Positions 9,047-17,991 of a DNA stretch of 64,000 nt are shown piece by piece (position 1 is the stretch's first letter; each line of letters begins with the position of its first letter). The notes below the pieces were generated by a model. That model was not told the DNA's origin. It worked only from the letters and a program-made list of their open reading frames with translations, and did not search any database. A program made the position numbers and the translations under genes. The DNA is from Sinobacterium caligoides (GTDB lineage Bacteria; Pseudomonadota; Gammaproteobacteria; Pseudomonadales; Sinobacteriaceae): the NCBI RefSeq assembly GCF_003752585.1, contig NZ_RKHR01000004.1, positions 1-64,000 on the forward strand, written 5' to 3'.

Positions 9047-11212
9047 ATGAATGACGCCTTAGAAAATTCTCACAATAGCGACAACAGCTGGCGCGTACCG
9101 CCACAGCTTGGTGGGGAGGATTATTTGCTCGATGGGATTTTAGCTCTCTGTAAGCTATATGGTCTCAGTGCCTCTGCCCAACGTCTCACCGAGGGCCTCC
9201 CCCTCGTCGATGGACGCCTTAACCTCGAGCTCACCGCACGTGCCGCCAAGCGCGCCGGCCTCGGTATGCGACTGATGAAGCGGCAGCTCGCTGCTATCGA
9301 TCACCGTACCCTGCCAACAATGCTACTCATGCGCGATGGTACCACCGCTATATTGACCGCTATTGATGACAAGGGGCCGACAGTACTCGACCCCGTCACT
9401 CAGGGTAGAATCGAGATCGACCTCGAAACACTCACAGAGCAATACAGCGGTTACTTCTTTGCGACACGCACCCTGTTCGAATATAAGTCGCATGCCGACA
9501 GTGTCGCCAAGCAACAGCATCAACACTGGTTCTGGAGCACAATCGCAAGCTCCTGGCGCATCTACCGTGATGTCATCATCGCGACTATTCTGATTAATTT
9601 CTTCGTGCTGGCCAGCCCACTGTTTGTGATGAACGTCTACGATCGCGTGGTGCCAAATAATGCCATCGATACGCTGTGGACCTTTGCCATTGGTGCCACC
9701 ATCATTTTTAGTTTTGACTTCCTGTTAAAACTGTTACGTACCTACTGTATCGATATCGCCGGAAAAAAAGCCGACGTACTGCTCTCTGCGCGTATCTTCG
9801 AGCAGGTGCAATCGATCAAACTCAGCCATGGCCCACAATCTACCGGCTCCTTCGCCAAGAATCTCGCCGACTTCGAGAGCGTCCGTGACTTTGTTACCTC
9901 AGCAACGATTACTACGCTGATCGACCTGCCTTTTGCCCTCATGTTTCTCATCATCATCGGCCTCTTGTCGGGCTCGTTAGTCTGGGTGCCGATCGCCGCC
10001 ATCGCGATGATTCTACTCTACTCGGCTATTATCACCCCGACCTTACAGCAGTCGATCCAGAAGACCTACGGTGCTTCTGCAGAGAAGAATGGTCTACTAA
10101 TCGAGACCCTATCTAACCTGGAAAATATCAAACTGCAGCAACTCTCTAGTCATCACCAACAACGCTGGGAGCAGGCCAGCGGCGACATCGCACACTGGAG
10201 TATGCGCTCACGTTTTCTCGGCCAATCAGCCTCCACCGTGGTCAGCTTCATCACTCAGATGTGTACCGTGGTAATCGTGCTCTGTGGCGTCTACTTTATT
10301 TCCGATGGTGACCTATCAATGGGCGGACTGATCGCCGCCGTGATGCTCGCCGGCCGCGCCATTTCACCGATGGGGCAGATATCCGGCCTCATCACCCGCT
10401 ACCAGCAGGCAAAGACATCGTATAAAGGGCTCTCCGATATCATGGCGATGCCGCGAGAGAGCAGTGACGACGCAGCTTATGTCAGCCACCCTAGTCTGAG
10501 CGGCCAGATCGAGTTGAAACAGGTGTTTTTCAACTTCCCAAATCAACCGCAACCCTTCCTACATGACCTCAACATCAGCTTTGCAGCCGGCAGTAAGACC
10601 GCGGTCATCGGACAAATCGGTTCAGGTAAGTCGACCTTGATGCGCTTACTCACCGGCCTCTACGAAGCCTCCGCCGGCAGTATCATGCTCGATGAGCTTA
10701 GCATCGACCAGATCTCTCCGTCAGACCTACGCAGTGGCATGGGTTGCATGACGCAACAGAGCGAACTGTTCAGTGGCAGTATCCGCGATAACATTGTCGC
10801 CGGGCATCGTCACGTCGACGACGAAGAAATTTTACGCGTCGCAGCACTGGCTGGCGTCACCCGCTTCACCGCAGAGGGTGCCTCCGGTCTCGAACGCCCA
10901 GTCGGTGAGCGAGGCGCCCTACTTTCCGGCGGCCAACGACAGTGCGTCAACCTCGCCAGAGCGCTACTCAACGACCCCAACATCCTTATTCTCGATGAGC
11001 CAACTGCGGGCTTGGATAATCACAGCACTGCTGCCTTGATTAACAATTTAGAGCAGGCAGCAGTGAATAAAACACTTATTTTATTCACCCATAATATGTC
11101 GCTATTACGCCTAGTGGATAACATTATCGTGCTCGACCGAGGTCGTGTCGCCATCAGCGGGCCCAAACATCAAGTGCTCAAGCAACTCAAAGGGGAGGCT
11201 GACAATGTTTAA
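9047..11212 (+). CDS. LapB-type ABC exporter of the adhesin (type I secretion, C39-like domain)
   Basis: Inner-membrane ATP-driven exporter of about 721 residues. The N-terminal ~140 residues match the C39-like domain of type I exporters. The stretch around residues 25-45 resembles LapB and lacks the DCG-type cysteine motif of active C39 peptidases, so the domain probably only binds substrate. A six-helix transmembrane region follows (about 170-450). The nucleotide-binding domain has Walker A GQIGSGKST (about 522), signature LSGGQ (about 626) and Walker B ILILDEP (about 647). I chose the ATG at 9047. An in-frame TTG seven codons upstream (9026) is possible but has no better ribosome site. The gene follows the adhesin by 76 bases and overlaps the HlyD gene by 8. 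It very likely exports the VCBS protein together with the next two genes. Confidence 0.92.
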   Translation: MNDALENSHNSDNSWRVPPQLGGEDYLLDGILALCKLYGLSASAQRLTEGLPLVDGRLNLELTARAAKRAGLGMRLMKRQLAAIDHRTLPTMLLMRDGTTAILTAIDDKGPTVLDPVTQGRIEIDLETLTEQYSGYFFATRTLFEYKSHADSVAKQQHQHWFWSTIASSWRIYRDVIIATILINFFVLASPLFVMNVYDRVVPNNAIDTLWTFAIGATIIFSFDFLLKLLRTYCIDIAGKKADVLLSARIFEQVQSIKLSHGPQSTGSFAKNLADFESVRDFVTSATITTLIDLPFALMFLIIIGLLSGSLVWVPIAAIAMILLYSAIITPTLQQSIQKTYGASAEKNGLLIETLSNLENIKLQQLSSHHQQRWEQASGDIAHWSMRSRFLGQSASTVVSFITQMCTVVIVLCGVYFISDGDLSMGGLIAAVMLAGRAISPMGQISGLITRYQQAKTSYKGLSDIMAMPRESSDDAAYVSHPSLSGQIELKQVFFNFPNQPQPFLHDLNISFAAGSKTAVIGQIGSGKSTLMRLLTGLYEASAGSIMLDELSIDQISPSDLRSGMGCMTQQSELFSGSIRDNIVAGHRHVDDEEILRVAALAGVTRFTAEGASGLERPVGERGALLSGGQRQCVNLARALLNDPNILILDEPTAGLDNHSTAALINNLEQAAVNKTLILFTHNMSLLRLVDNIIVLDRGRVAISGPKHQVLKQLKGEADNV

Positions 11213-12539
11213 CCGACTAAAACGCTCTCCCAATCAGCAGAGCGCCTTTGATCAAGACTTACCTTATATGTCGCAGTCGAGTGCCGCTGTCTTGATTAAG
11301 ACACCTCGTGGCGGTCGCTGGATCCTCTACTGTATCGCACTCATGTGCGTCGTCTTAATCATCTGGGCCGCCTGCACTCAGGTGGATGAGGTAACTCGCG
11401 CTGAAGGTAAGGTCATCCCCTCCTCAAGGGTGCAGGTTATCCAAAATCTCGAAGGGGGTATCCTCGACGAGCTTTATGTTCGCGAAGGGCAGCACGTCAA
11501 GAAAGGCACGCCGCTACTCAACATTGAGGACTCCCGTGCCGAAGCCGCGGTTATTGAATCAAACGTTGAGTATGAGGCGTTGATTGCCGCCGCCGCAAGA
11601 TTAGTCGGCGAGGCCAACAATACGCCTCCCTCCTACCCAAGTGGCGACAACCCTCGTCTACAAGGCTATGTTCACGCCGAAAAGCAGCTCTATAGAATCC
11701 ATCAAAGAGAGCTCGCTAACGAAAAGATCATCGTACAACACGCCATCGATCAAAAGCAGTTTGAGATTGAATCGACCCAGCAAACCATTCAAGACTTAAC
11801 CACGCAGCTGAATTTATTACATGAACAGAAGCGTATTAATAAACCGCTTGTGGCCATCGGCGCTGTTCCTCGCCTAGAGTTACTCACCCTAGAGCAACAA
11901 ATCAGCAGCCTTCGCGGTGAGTTGAACCGAGCTAAAAATGCTATTCCAAGCCTCAGCTCAGCGCTCAAGGGCGAAAAAGAAAAACTCAACGGTGTCGAGG
12001 TCAGGTTCCAAGAGCAAGCGCAAGAAGAACTGACACAGATACGTGCCAAAGTCGCTATCGCTCTTGCTGGACAGACGTCACATCAAGATCGGATTGCACG
12101 CACCTCGATTAGCGCTCCCTTAGACGGTACAATTAAAAAAATCCACATCACGACGCTTGGCGGTGTTATTCAGCCTGGTATGACGCTGATAGAAATTGTT
12201 CCCGATGGCAAAGATATAATTGTAGAGGCGCATGTTAAACCATCCGATATTGGTTTTGTTCACCCCGGCCTTGCTGCGCGTATCAAGATCAGCGCTTATG
12301 ACTTTGCCACCTACGGCGCACTCGACGCTGTTGTTGAGCATGTCAGCGCCGATACCATCGTGGATGAACAAGGCAATAGTTTCTACATTATTCGCTTGCG
12401 AGTGGCCAACAACACGATGATGAATAGCGATGGCAACCTACCGATCATCCCTGGTATGCAGGCCACGATCGGTATCAATATCGCCAACCGCAGTTTGCTA
12501 AGCTATATATTTAAACCTGTTTTACGGATGTTAAAATGA
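11205..12539 (+). CDS. HlyD-family membrane fusion protein (LapC-like)
   Basis: Periplasmic adaptor of 444 residues linking the ABC exporter to the outer-membrane channel. There is one N-terminal membrane segment (about 42-62, after an RGGRW stretch), then a biotinyl-lipoyl-like hairpin beginning at the conserved motif VIQNLEGGILDELYVREGQ. A long coiled coil covers about 165-290, and the C-terminal beta-barrel is followed by a conserved P-G-M-x-A segment near the end. The start is the ATG at 11205, preceded by AGGGGAGG (11191-11198); it overlaps the exporter stop. The stop overlaps the next ATG (ATGA at 12536-12539). The family assignment is firm, and the partner assignment follows from the gene order. 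Confidence 0.93.
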   Translation: MFNRLKRSPNQQSAFDQDLPYMSQSSAAVLIKTPRGGRWILYCIALMCVVLIIWAACTQVDEVTRAEGKVIPSSRVQVIQNLEGGILDELYVREGQHVKKGTPLLNIEDSRAEAAVIESNVEYEALIAAAARLVGEANNTPPSYPSGDNPRLQGYVHAEKQLYRIHQRELANEKIIVQHAIDQKQFEIESTQQTIQDLTTQLNLLHEQKRINKPLVAIGAVPRLELLTLEQQISSLRGELNRAKNAIPSLSSALKGEKEKLNGVEVRFQEQAQEELTQIRAKVAIALAGQTSHQDRIARTSISAPLDGTIKKIHITTLGGVIQPGMTLIEIVPDGKDIIVEAHVKPSDIGFVHPGLAARIKISAYDFATYGALDAVVEHVSADTIVDEQGNSFYIIRLRVANNTMMNSDGNLPIIPGMQATIGINIANRSLLSYIFKPVLRMLK

Positions 12540-13894
12540 GTTATTCCCTTGCACCCAAGGTGCTTGCGACATTAAAGAACCTCGGTAAAGCCCTCACCAT
12601 CGCGGCTCCCTGCCTGCTGGCAATGAATAGTAGCCAAGCCAACACACTGGAAGAGGTGGTTTACTATACACTGGTCAGCAACCCCGAAGTCAGGCAGCAC
12701 TTCTTCAGCTACAAGAGCGCCGTCGACGAGGTAAACATCGCCAAGGGTGGGTTACTGCCAACCCTCGACCTGATCGCCACCGGCGGTTATGAATCAACCA
12801 ATAATGATGACCGCCCCGACGACCTCAATCAGGACCGCAACAACCTCACCCTGCGTTTAGTTCAGCCGATTTGGCATGGCGGTGAAAACTACCACAACAT
12901 CGACCGCACCACTGCCGACGCGCTGGCCGAGCGCTACAACCTCATTGCCGAAGCAGAGCAAACTGCGCTGAAGGTCGCCGAAGCCTATCTCAACGTCTTA
13001 GAGGCAAACGAGAACGTGGTTTTGGCAGAGCAAAACCTGGCTTTGCACAAGGTCACCGCCAAACTGGTTAAAGATAAGTACACCGCTGGCGCTGGTGATC
13101 GCGCTGACCTGATTCAGATTGAGGGCCGTATACGTCGAGCTGAAGCCAACTTAACCACTTCCAACAACTTATTGATGAACGCCCGCTCCGACTATCTCGC
13201 CTTGGTCGGTGACTTCCCCATCAACCTCACTATGCCGGCTCAGAACATCAACTACCTGCCTAGCGAGCGTATCGAGGCGATTAAAATCGCCATCGACAAC
13301 AACCCGCTAATTAAGCTTTCTCACTACGATGTGAAGGCCGCGGAAGCCCAACTAGCAGCGCAAAAAGCCCGTTACTACCCTAGCTTTGATCTTGTTGCCG
13401 AGGCCAATCATAACTATCAAAACAACGGTTACTCTGGCCGAGAAAATGATCAACGTGTTCTCGTCGAGATGCGCTGGAATCTGTTTAATGGCCTGCGCGA
13501 TCGCAACGGTGTCAGCGCCGCCAAGTCGAAACGACAAACTGCCGAGTTAATTAGCAACTCTGCCCGCAGACAGGTCATTCAACAAATCGAGCAAAGCTGG
13601 GCCAGCTACGTCACAACGCAAAAAAATAGACGCTCACTGAAAGATTATGTCGTTTCCGCTAAAGAGACAGAGCAGCTTTACAACGAACAATTCAAAGTGA
13701 ATCGACGCACCTTGATCGACCTACTCGACAGTCAGAACGAGCTATACGCCTCTCGACAAAGTTATCTCGCCGCGGATTTCGATAATAAGAAGTCAATCTA
13801 CCGCATCATGTCGGCACTGGGCGTCTTATTGGAGTCACTAAATATTAATGCCGAACAAAGCATCAACGCAGAGGTCTCTGAGAATGAGCAGTAA
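12536..13894 (+). CDS. TolC-family type I secretion outer-membrane channel (LapE-like)
   Basis: Outer-membrane efflux protein of 452 residues. A signal peptide covers about residues 1-36, with predicted cleavage after SSQA. The mature part starts with the family pattern LEEVVYYTLVSNPEV, and two OEP repeats follow (about 40-230 and 245-440). They carry typical helical heptads and the motifs YLNVLEANENV and LLPTLD. It forms the trimeric channel through which the adhesin would leave the cell. Its start overlaps the HlyD stop by 4 bases, and its end overlaps the following lipoprotein gene by 11 bases. This dedicated channel gene fits an adhesin-specific exporter rather than sharing of a housekeeping TolC. 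Confidence 0.93.
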   Translation: MSYSLAPKVLATLKNLGKALTIAAPCLLAMNSSQANTLEEVVYYTLVSNPEVRQHFFSYKSAVDEVNIAKGGLLPTLDLIATGGYESTNNDDRPDDLNQDRNNLTLRLVQPIWHGGENYHNIDRTTADALAERYNLIAEAEQTALKVAEAYLNVLEANENVVLAEQNLALHKVTAKLVKDKYTAGAGDRADLIQIEGRIRRAEANLTTSNNLLMNARSDYLALVGDFPINLTMPAQNINYLPSERIEAIKIAIDNNPLIKLSHYDVKAAEAQLAAQKARYYPSFDLVAEANHNYQNNGYSGRENDQRVLVEMRWNLFNGLRDRNGVSAAKSKRQTAELISNSARRQVIQQIEQSWASYVTTQKNRRSLKDYVVSAKETEQLYNEQFKVNRRTLIDLLDSQNELYASRQSYLAADFDNKKSIYRIMSALGVLLESLNINAEQSINAEVSENEQ

Positions 13895-14633
13895 ACTTCT
13901 TTTAGGTCTTTCGCTGTTTCTTCTTGCCAGCTGTGCCGAGCACATTGTGCCCGAAGATTATCAACCTGCAGAAGATTATGGTGTACGCGGCCTACCAAAT
14001 AGCGATCAGCCAATTCGTCGTCCATATAGTGTAGGTAAGATACTCCCACCACAAAACGCCCTAGCCGATGATGACAGCGACGGCGTCATCAACGGCCGAG
14101 ACCAGTGTGCCAACACGAGCATGAGCGTGCAGATCACCAATAACGGCTGCGACCTCTTCGACCATACACTCTACCAAGCCAAGTACTCGGCAAATTTCAA
14201 CACTGCGCAGGCAAGCCTCTCCACCTCCGATGCCAAACGGCTGAAGAGTGTCGCCGAGGAATTCAACGATAGCAGTTCTCAATTCATTTTGGTGGTCGGC
14301 CATACCGATGCTAGTGGGCACTCGGCAAGCAACCAGACATTGTCGATAAAACGTGCTGTTGCCATCGCTGAGGTGCTGCATAATCGCTATCACGTCCCAC
14401 GCCAACAGATACTCATTTCTGGGCAAGGCAACAAGATGAATATCGCCACGAACGACACAGAGGCTGACCGGGCAAAAAATCGCCGGGCCGACGTCCTGTT
14501 TACCGACCACAAAAACCTTGAGCGCTTTAAGTGGGACATATGGTCCGTCGACAATCAAAGCTTATATGACACCAGTGTCGATAGTGACCAGCAACAATAT
14601 AATGTCATCACCTTTGATGAGGCAGCACAATAA
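13884..14633 (+). CDS. OmpA-family lipoprotein of the secretion operon
   Basis: Lipoprotein of 249 residues. The signal sequence ends in lipobox LLASC, with Cys17 as the lipid-modified residue. A short thrombospondin type 3-like calcium-binding element (DDDSDGVINGRDQC) lies near residue 70, and a C-terminal OmpA-like peptidoglycan-binding domain spans about 100-215, with VVGHTDASG and the terminal NRRADV motif. I chose the ATG at 13884 because it gives the lipobox; upstream codons would only extend into the TolC frame. OmpA-like lipoproteins often accompany LapA-type export operons, possibly to anchor the exporter or the adhesin to the cell wall. That role is inferred. The stop and the next start share a base (TAATG). 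Confidence 0.9.
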   Translation: MSSKLLLGLSLFLLASCAEHIVPEDYQPAEDYGVRGLPNSDQPIRRPYSVGKILPPQNALADDDSDGVINGRDQCANTSMSVQITNNGCDLFDHTLYQAKYSANFNTAQASLSTSDAKRLKSVAEEFNDSSSQFILVVGHTDASGHSASNQTLSIKRAVAIAEVLHNRYHVPRQQILISGQGNKMNIATNDTEADRAKNRRADVLFTDHKNLERFKWDIWSVDNQSLYDTSVDSDQQQYNVITFDEAAQ

Positions 14634-15559
14634 TGTTTCGACAGCTATATCTATACCCTCTCCTACTTGCCCTCACTCTGTTAAGCCAAAATAGCCTAGC
14701 AGGCACCACCCTGCGTATTGGCTACCACAATTACGATGAACAGCGTCTGATGGGAGCCATTAGCAAAGAACAGTTTCGCAGCGAGGGTATTAAGGTCAGG
14801 CTCGTCCCCTTTCAAACTTATCATGATTTACGTGATGCGATGTTTGCAGATGAAATCGATATGTACTGGGGATATACCGGGCAAACAGCGATCAACGACC
14901 TTTATATGCCCCCCCCTTACGATCAAAATCAGGTGTACCAGGCTGTAAAAGAATTTGATAGCCATAGCGGCTTCACCTGGCTCATCCCCTCTCAACTCGA
15001 CAACCATTTCACCTTGCTGGTGCGGAACACCAACAACAAGACAAACGATATCACCACCATTAGTGACTTGGCGAAAAAAGCTAATAAAAAGAGGCTTGAT
15101 ATCAACGTCAGCTACACTTTCCTCGAAAAGCGTATCGACAGCTTAGAGTACTTAGCAGATTTTTACGGCAGCAACATCAATCGCTTCAATAGTAAGGCCT
15201 TCGATAACGTCGACGAAATTTATACCCAACTACGCGATAGCGTCACCGATATCGGCCTGGGCTACAACAGCTCTTTTCAGCTGGATTTCTACTCGTTGCG
15301 TGCGCTTCGAGATGATAAAGGCTTCTTCCCGCCTTACCAAATGGCACCCGTGATCAAAGCTGACTTTCTAAAGGCCCACCCAGAGGTCGAAGTACCGTTA
15401 GACGACATCAGCCAACGCATGAACACCCACTTGATGCGCTATCTGCTACAGCGCTGGAAAGTTGATCAAATAGGCCTCCGATCCACCGCAAAAGAGTTCG
15501 TTTACGCCGATGATATTTACCCCAACGCGGGTAGAGGCACTGCAAGCTCGCGCCAATAG
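14633..15559 (+). CDS. OpuAC-like periplasmic substrate-binding protein (orphan)
   Basis: Secreted protein of 308 residues with a signal peptide (about 1-23, cleavage after SLA). It resembles the substrate-binding proteins of glycine betaine/choline/osmoprotectant ABC transporters (OpuAC fold). It has a TLRIGYHNYDEQ start and the motif DEIDMYWGYTGQTA, matching the GEIDxYxEYTGT region of the family, except that the usual Glu before YTG is Gly here. No permease or ATPase gene is nearby. Its start codon overlaps the stop of the OmpA-like lipoprotein, so it is coupled to the adhesin export operon. It may be a sensor or accessory protein of the secretion system rather than an uptake component; this is inference. 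The ligand is unknown. Confidence 0.75.
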   Translation: MFRQLYLYPLLLALTLLSQNSLAGTTLRIGYHNYDEQRLMGAISKEQFRSEGIKVRLVPFQTYHDLRDAMFADEIDMYWGYTGQTAINDLYMPPPYDQNQVYQAVKEFDSHSGFTWLIPSQLDNHFTLLVRNTNNKTNDITTISDLAKKANKKRLDINVSYTFLEKRIDSLEYLADFYGSNINRFNSKAFDNVDEIYTQLRDSVTDIGLGYNSSFQLDFYSLRALRDDKGFFPPYQMAPVIKADFLKAHPEVEVPLDDISQRMNTHLMRYLLQRWKVDQIGLRSTAKEFVYADDIYPNAGRGTASSRQ

Positions 15560-15577
15560 TAACCCCTCTCCTCCTTA

Positions 15578-15598
15578 CCCCCACCGTAAAGGTGGGGG
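15578..15598 (+). other. GC-rich hairpin at end of the secretion operon
   Basis: CCCCCACC (15578-15585) pairs perfectly with GGTGGGGG (15591-15598) around a GTAAA loop, 19 bases after the stop of the binding-protein gene. The following bases are AGAAAAACT, with no T-run, so this is either a 3' stabilising element or a weak or Rho-assisted terminator. Confidence 0.5.
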
Positions 15599-15661
15599 AG
15601 AAAAACTCGTGCCAATTTAACCCAATCGGCCTCTCACAACTTACAAAAAAACATAAAAATA

Positions 15662-16468
15662 ATGCTAGATTTAACGCTTACCCAATATATCCTTATCGGT
15701 CTCGTCTTCATGTGGAGTGGATTTGTCCGCTCCGGCCTCGGCTTCGGCGGTGCGGTATTAGCACTGCCCTTTTTACTTCTAATCGATGACCGCCCCCTCG
15801 TCTACTTGCCACTGATCGCCGTACACCTTCTAGTCTTCTCCGCGGCAACGGTGATCATTCGACACTTCAAGAAAAATAAAATAATGATGGGCAATACCGC
15901 TAACGCTTCCGAGGGCAACATAGACTGGAACTACTTAAAGTTTGCCTTCTCAATCATCATTATTCCCAAATTGATTGGTGTTTTCGGACTGATCACACTC
16001 CCCAGTACGGTCATGAGCTTGATCATCTTCGTTATCGTCTGCTGCTATTCTTTGAGTTATCTATTCAATAAACCGCTTGCAAGTCACAACCGTTGGCTTG
16101 ATATTCTCTTTCTCATGCTAGGCGGTTATATCAGCGGCACTAGCTTAATTGGCGCTCCCTTGATCATTGCAGTCATCGCCAATCACGTTAATAAATACCA
16201 GCTACGCGATACCTTGTTTGTGCTCTGGTTTGCTCTCGTCTCCATAAAAATGTCGATGTTCATCTATCTGGGCGTCGACCTTCATTTAATACAGCACCTT
16301 TGGTTACTGCCCTGCACACTCGTAGGCCACTGTATCGGCCTACACTTCCATCAACGCTTATTAGAAGGCAATCAAGTTGTCTTCTACCGCGTCTTAGGCA
16401 GCGTCCTGCTGGTTATCAGCCTCATCGGTATTTACCAGCTATCTGTCAGTAACGCACTGGGGGCATAG
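15662..16468 (+). CDS. TSUP-family (TauE/SafE-like) membrane permease
   Basis: Integral membrane protein of 268 residues with about eight hydrophobic segments. It begins with a segment ending in SGFVRSGLGFGGAVLALP, the typical first glycine-rich repeat of the sulfite exporter TauE/SafE (TSUP) family. The second half repeats the pattern around GGYISGTSLIGAPLI. Family members move sulfite, sulfonates, thiosulfate or other organic anions, and the substrate cannot be told here. It follows the secretion operon by about 100 bases including a hairpin, and is followed by a clear terminator, so it may have its own promoter or be the last gene of a longer transcript. Confidence 0.8.
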   Translation: MLDLTLTQYILIGLVFMWSGFVRSGLGFGGAVLALPFLLLIDDRPLVYLPLIAVHLLVFSAATVIIRHFKKNKIMMGNTANASEGNIDWNYLKFAFSIIIIPKLIGVFGLITLPSTVMSLIIFVIVCCYSLSYLFNKPLASHNRWLDILFLMLGGYISGTSLIGAPLIIAVIANHVNKYQLRDTLFVLWFALVSIKMSMFIYLGVDLHLIQHLWLLPCTLVGHCIGLHFHQRLLEGNQVVFYRVLGSVLLVISLIGIYQLSVSNALGA

Positions 16469-16500
16469 AAAGGTTACAAGGCGCGCTAGGATGGCAACAA

Positions 16501-16526
16501 AAAGCCGACATTATCGTCGGCTTTTT
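16501..16526. terminator. Bidirectional rho-independent terminator
   Basis: AAAGCCGAC (16501-16509) pairs with GTCGGCTTT (16516-16524) around ATTATC. T-runs are present on both strands (five T after the stem on plus; A-rich 5' side). It lies between the convergent TSUP gene and the OmpA-type gene and can serve both. Confidence 0.85.
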
Positions 16527-16556
16527 ATCATTGCTGAATTGAGCGAGTCGTTAATA

Positions 16557-17561
16557 TTACGAACTCGTGTCAACGGTCACCACGACACGGCGATTCTTCT
16601 TACGATTTTCAGAGCTGTCGTTTGGTACAATCGGATCAGACTCACCAACACCTGAGGCATCCATTCTGGAGGCATCAACACCGTAGTTCTCGGTGAGATA
16701 ATCTGCAACCGCCTGCGCTCGTTGCTCAGATAATGTCTGGTTAAACGCCGCTGCACCCGAATCATCGGTATGACCGACTAACGTCACTTCAGCATCAGGA
16801 TGCTCCTGCAATAAGGCACCAAGCTCAGCGATCTCACTACTGTAATCATGCTTGATCTTACTTGAGGAAAGCTCGAACTCCACGTTGAGCGACATCACAA
16901 TAGGCTCAGGCGGCACATCACAACCCGTACTATCAACCACGGCACCCGGCGCCGAGTCTAAGCACTGGTCGACCGAGTTGGCCACACCATCCATGTCGTC
17001 ATCACCATCAACGACCGGCTCTGCCTTAGGGCTCTGACCAAACAGATAACCCAAGCTTAACGTAGCCGCAGTATCGACCACACCACCACGAGCATCAAAA
17101 GCACGTGCATCAGCACGCATAAAGAAGCCAGGTGTAAAGAAGTATTTAGCACCTAGACCCAAGTTTATTTGCTCATCACGATCCTCACCGCCAACCTCAT
17201 AGTCGTAACCATGATCACCGACACCAGCAGAGACATAAGGCTGAAAAGCGCCATTTGAGAAATAATAGAGTCCATCAAGCCGATAGTTATCGAGATCAGC
17301 ATCGCCCCCCCAACCATCACCGTCGCCATCTTGAGAGCTCTTAAGATAGTTTAACTCCGCCTCCCAGCTCTCATTGAAGCGATAGCCTAAACCTACATTA
17401 TAATGCTTATCATGATCGAGATAGCGGTCACTATCAGCAGAATAAAGACCGCCACCAGCTGACACGCTGACGCCTGCAGTTGAGGCAATCTCGGCATGGG
17501 CCTGCAGCGCAAGACACAACATGTTTGTTGCCACAGCTGTGGCTAGTAATAATTTATTCAA
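16557..17561 (-). CDS. OmpA-family outer-membrane barrel protein (paralogue 1)
   Basis: Outer-membrane protein of about 334 residues: signal peptide (cleavage after AHA), N-terminal eight-strand OmpA-type barrel (about 30-175, aromatic-ended strands such as YNVGLGYRF and YFFTPGFFMRADARAF), a linker with a thrombospondin type 3-like acidic repeat (DGDDDMDGVANSVDQC), and a C-terminal OmpA peptidoglycan-binding domain (about 220-334, LVGHTDDSGAAAFNQTLSEQ, ending NRRVVVTV). I prefer a TTG start at 17561. It lies 9 bases after GAGAAGGGG and gives MNKLLLATAV, parallel to the paralogue. The GTG at 17570 is too close to that site. It likely tethers the outer membrane to peptidoglycan. It is strongly similar to the next gene upstream, so the two arose by tandem duplication. 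Confidence 0.9.
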   Translation of the reverse strand: MNKLLLATAVATNMLCLALQAHAEIASTAGVSVSAGGGLYSADSDRYLDHDKHYNVGLGYRFNESWEAELNYLKSSQDGDGDGWGGDADLDNYRLDGLYYFSNGAFQPYVSAGVGDHGYDYEVGGEDRDEQINLGLGAKYFFTPGFFMRADARAFDARGGVVDTAATLSLGYLFGQSPKAEPVVDGDDDMDGVANSVDQCLDSAPGAVVDSTGCDVPPEPIVMSLNVEFELSSSKIKHDYSSEIAELGALLQEHPDAEVTLVGHTDDSGAAAFNQTLSEQRAQAVADYLTENYGVDASRMDASGVGESDPIVPNDSSENRKKNRRVVVTVDTSS

Positions 17562-17991
17562 CGTTAACACCCCTTCTCAATAAAGTAGAAGGTCTTGGGT
17601 TGCGCCAGCTTTGGCTACAACTCAACACCCACGATCTAGCACTGTGCGCCCACTACATCAACAACGATGAGCGTATCGATCAAGTTCCTCCATAGGCGTT
17701 AAAAATTGATCAATTTTTACGCACAACTACAGCGCCCAACGAAAAGTTAAGTACAGTTTTAATAAATCGTCAACTTATCACCGAAGGTTCTATGGCATTT
17801 AGGCGAAGAAAGAGCATAAATGACTATATGAGTAGCTTGATACTCACCAGATAAGGGGATAAAAAAAAGCCCGATCTCCTGCTGAGAGATCACTAACACA
17901 GTCATCCTTGAGACTTGTTTTGTTACAAACAAAAAAGCCGCTCCCTTACGGAAGCGGCTTTTTAAGCTTTAAAACAGCTTGATCTATACGA
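17562..17991. other. Intergenic region between the OmpA paralogues
   Basis: 430 bases without a convincing gene. It contains the terminator of the upstream paralogue (17934-17965). A second minus-strand stem, GATCTC (17873-17878) with GAGATC (17886-17891), leads via GGGC into eight T, and is a possible backup terminator. The rest must hold the promoter of paralogue 1, but I cannot point to a clear -35/-10 pair. Confidence 0.5.
17934..17965 (-). terminator. Rho-independent terminator of OmpA paralogue 2
   Basis: On the minus strand AGCCGCTTCC pairs with the GGGAGCGGCT side (plus-strand GCCGCT 17938-17943 and AGCGGC 17953-17958, with further pairs inside) and is followed by six T. It lies 27 bases past the stop of the gene at 17992-19041. 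Confidence 0.85.

Noticed and set aside
17480-17695. A 71-residue plus-strand open frame across the start of OmpA paralogue 1
   Set aside because: It is antisense to a confident gene and extends only into non-coding leader sequence.
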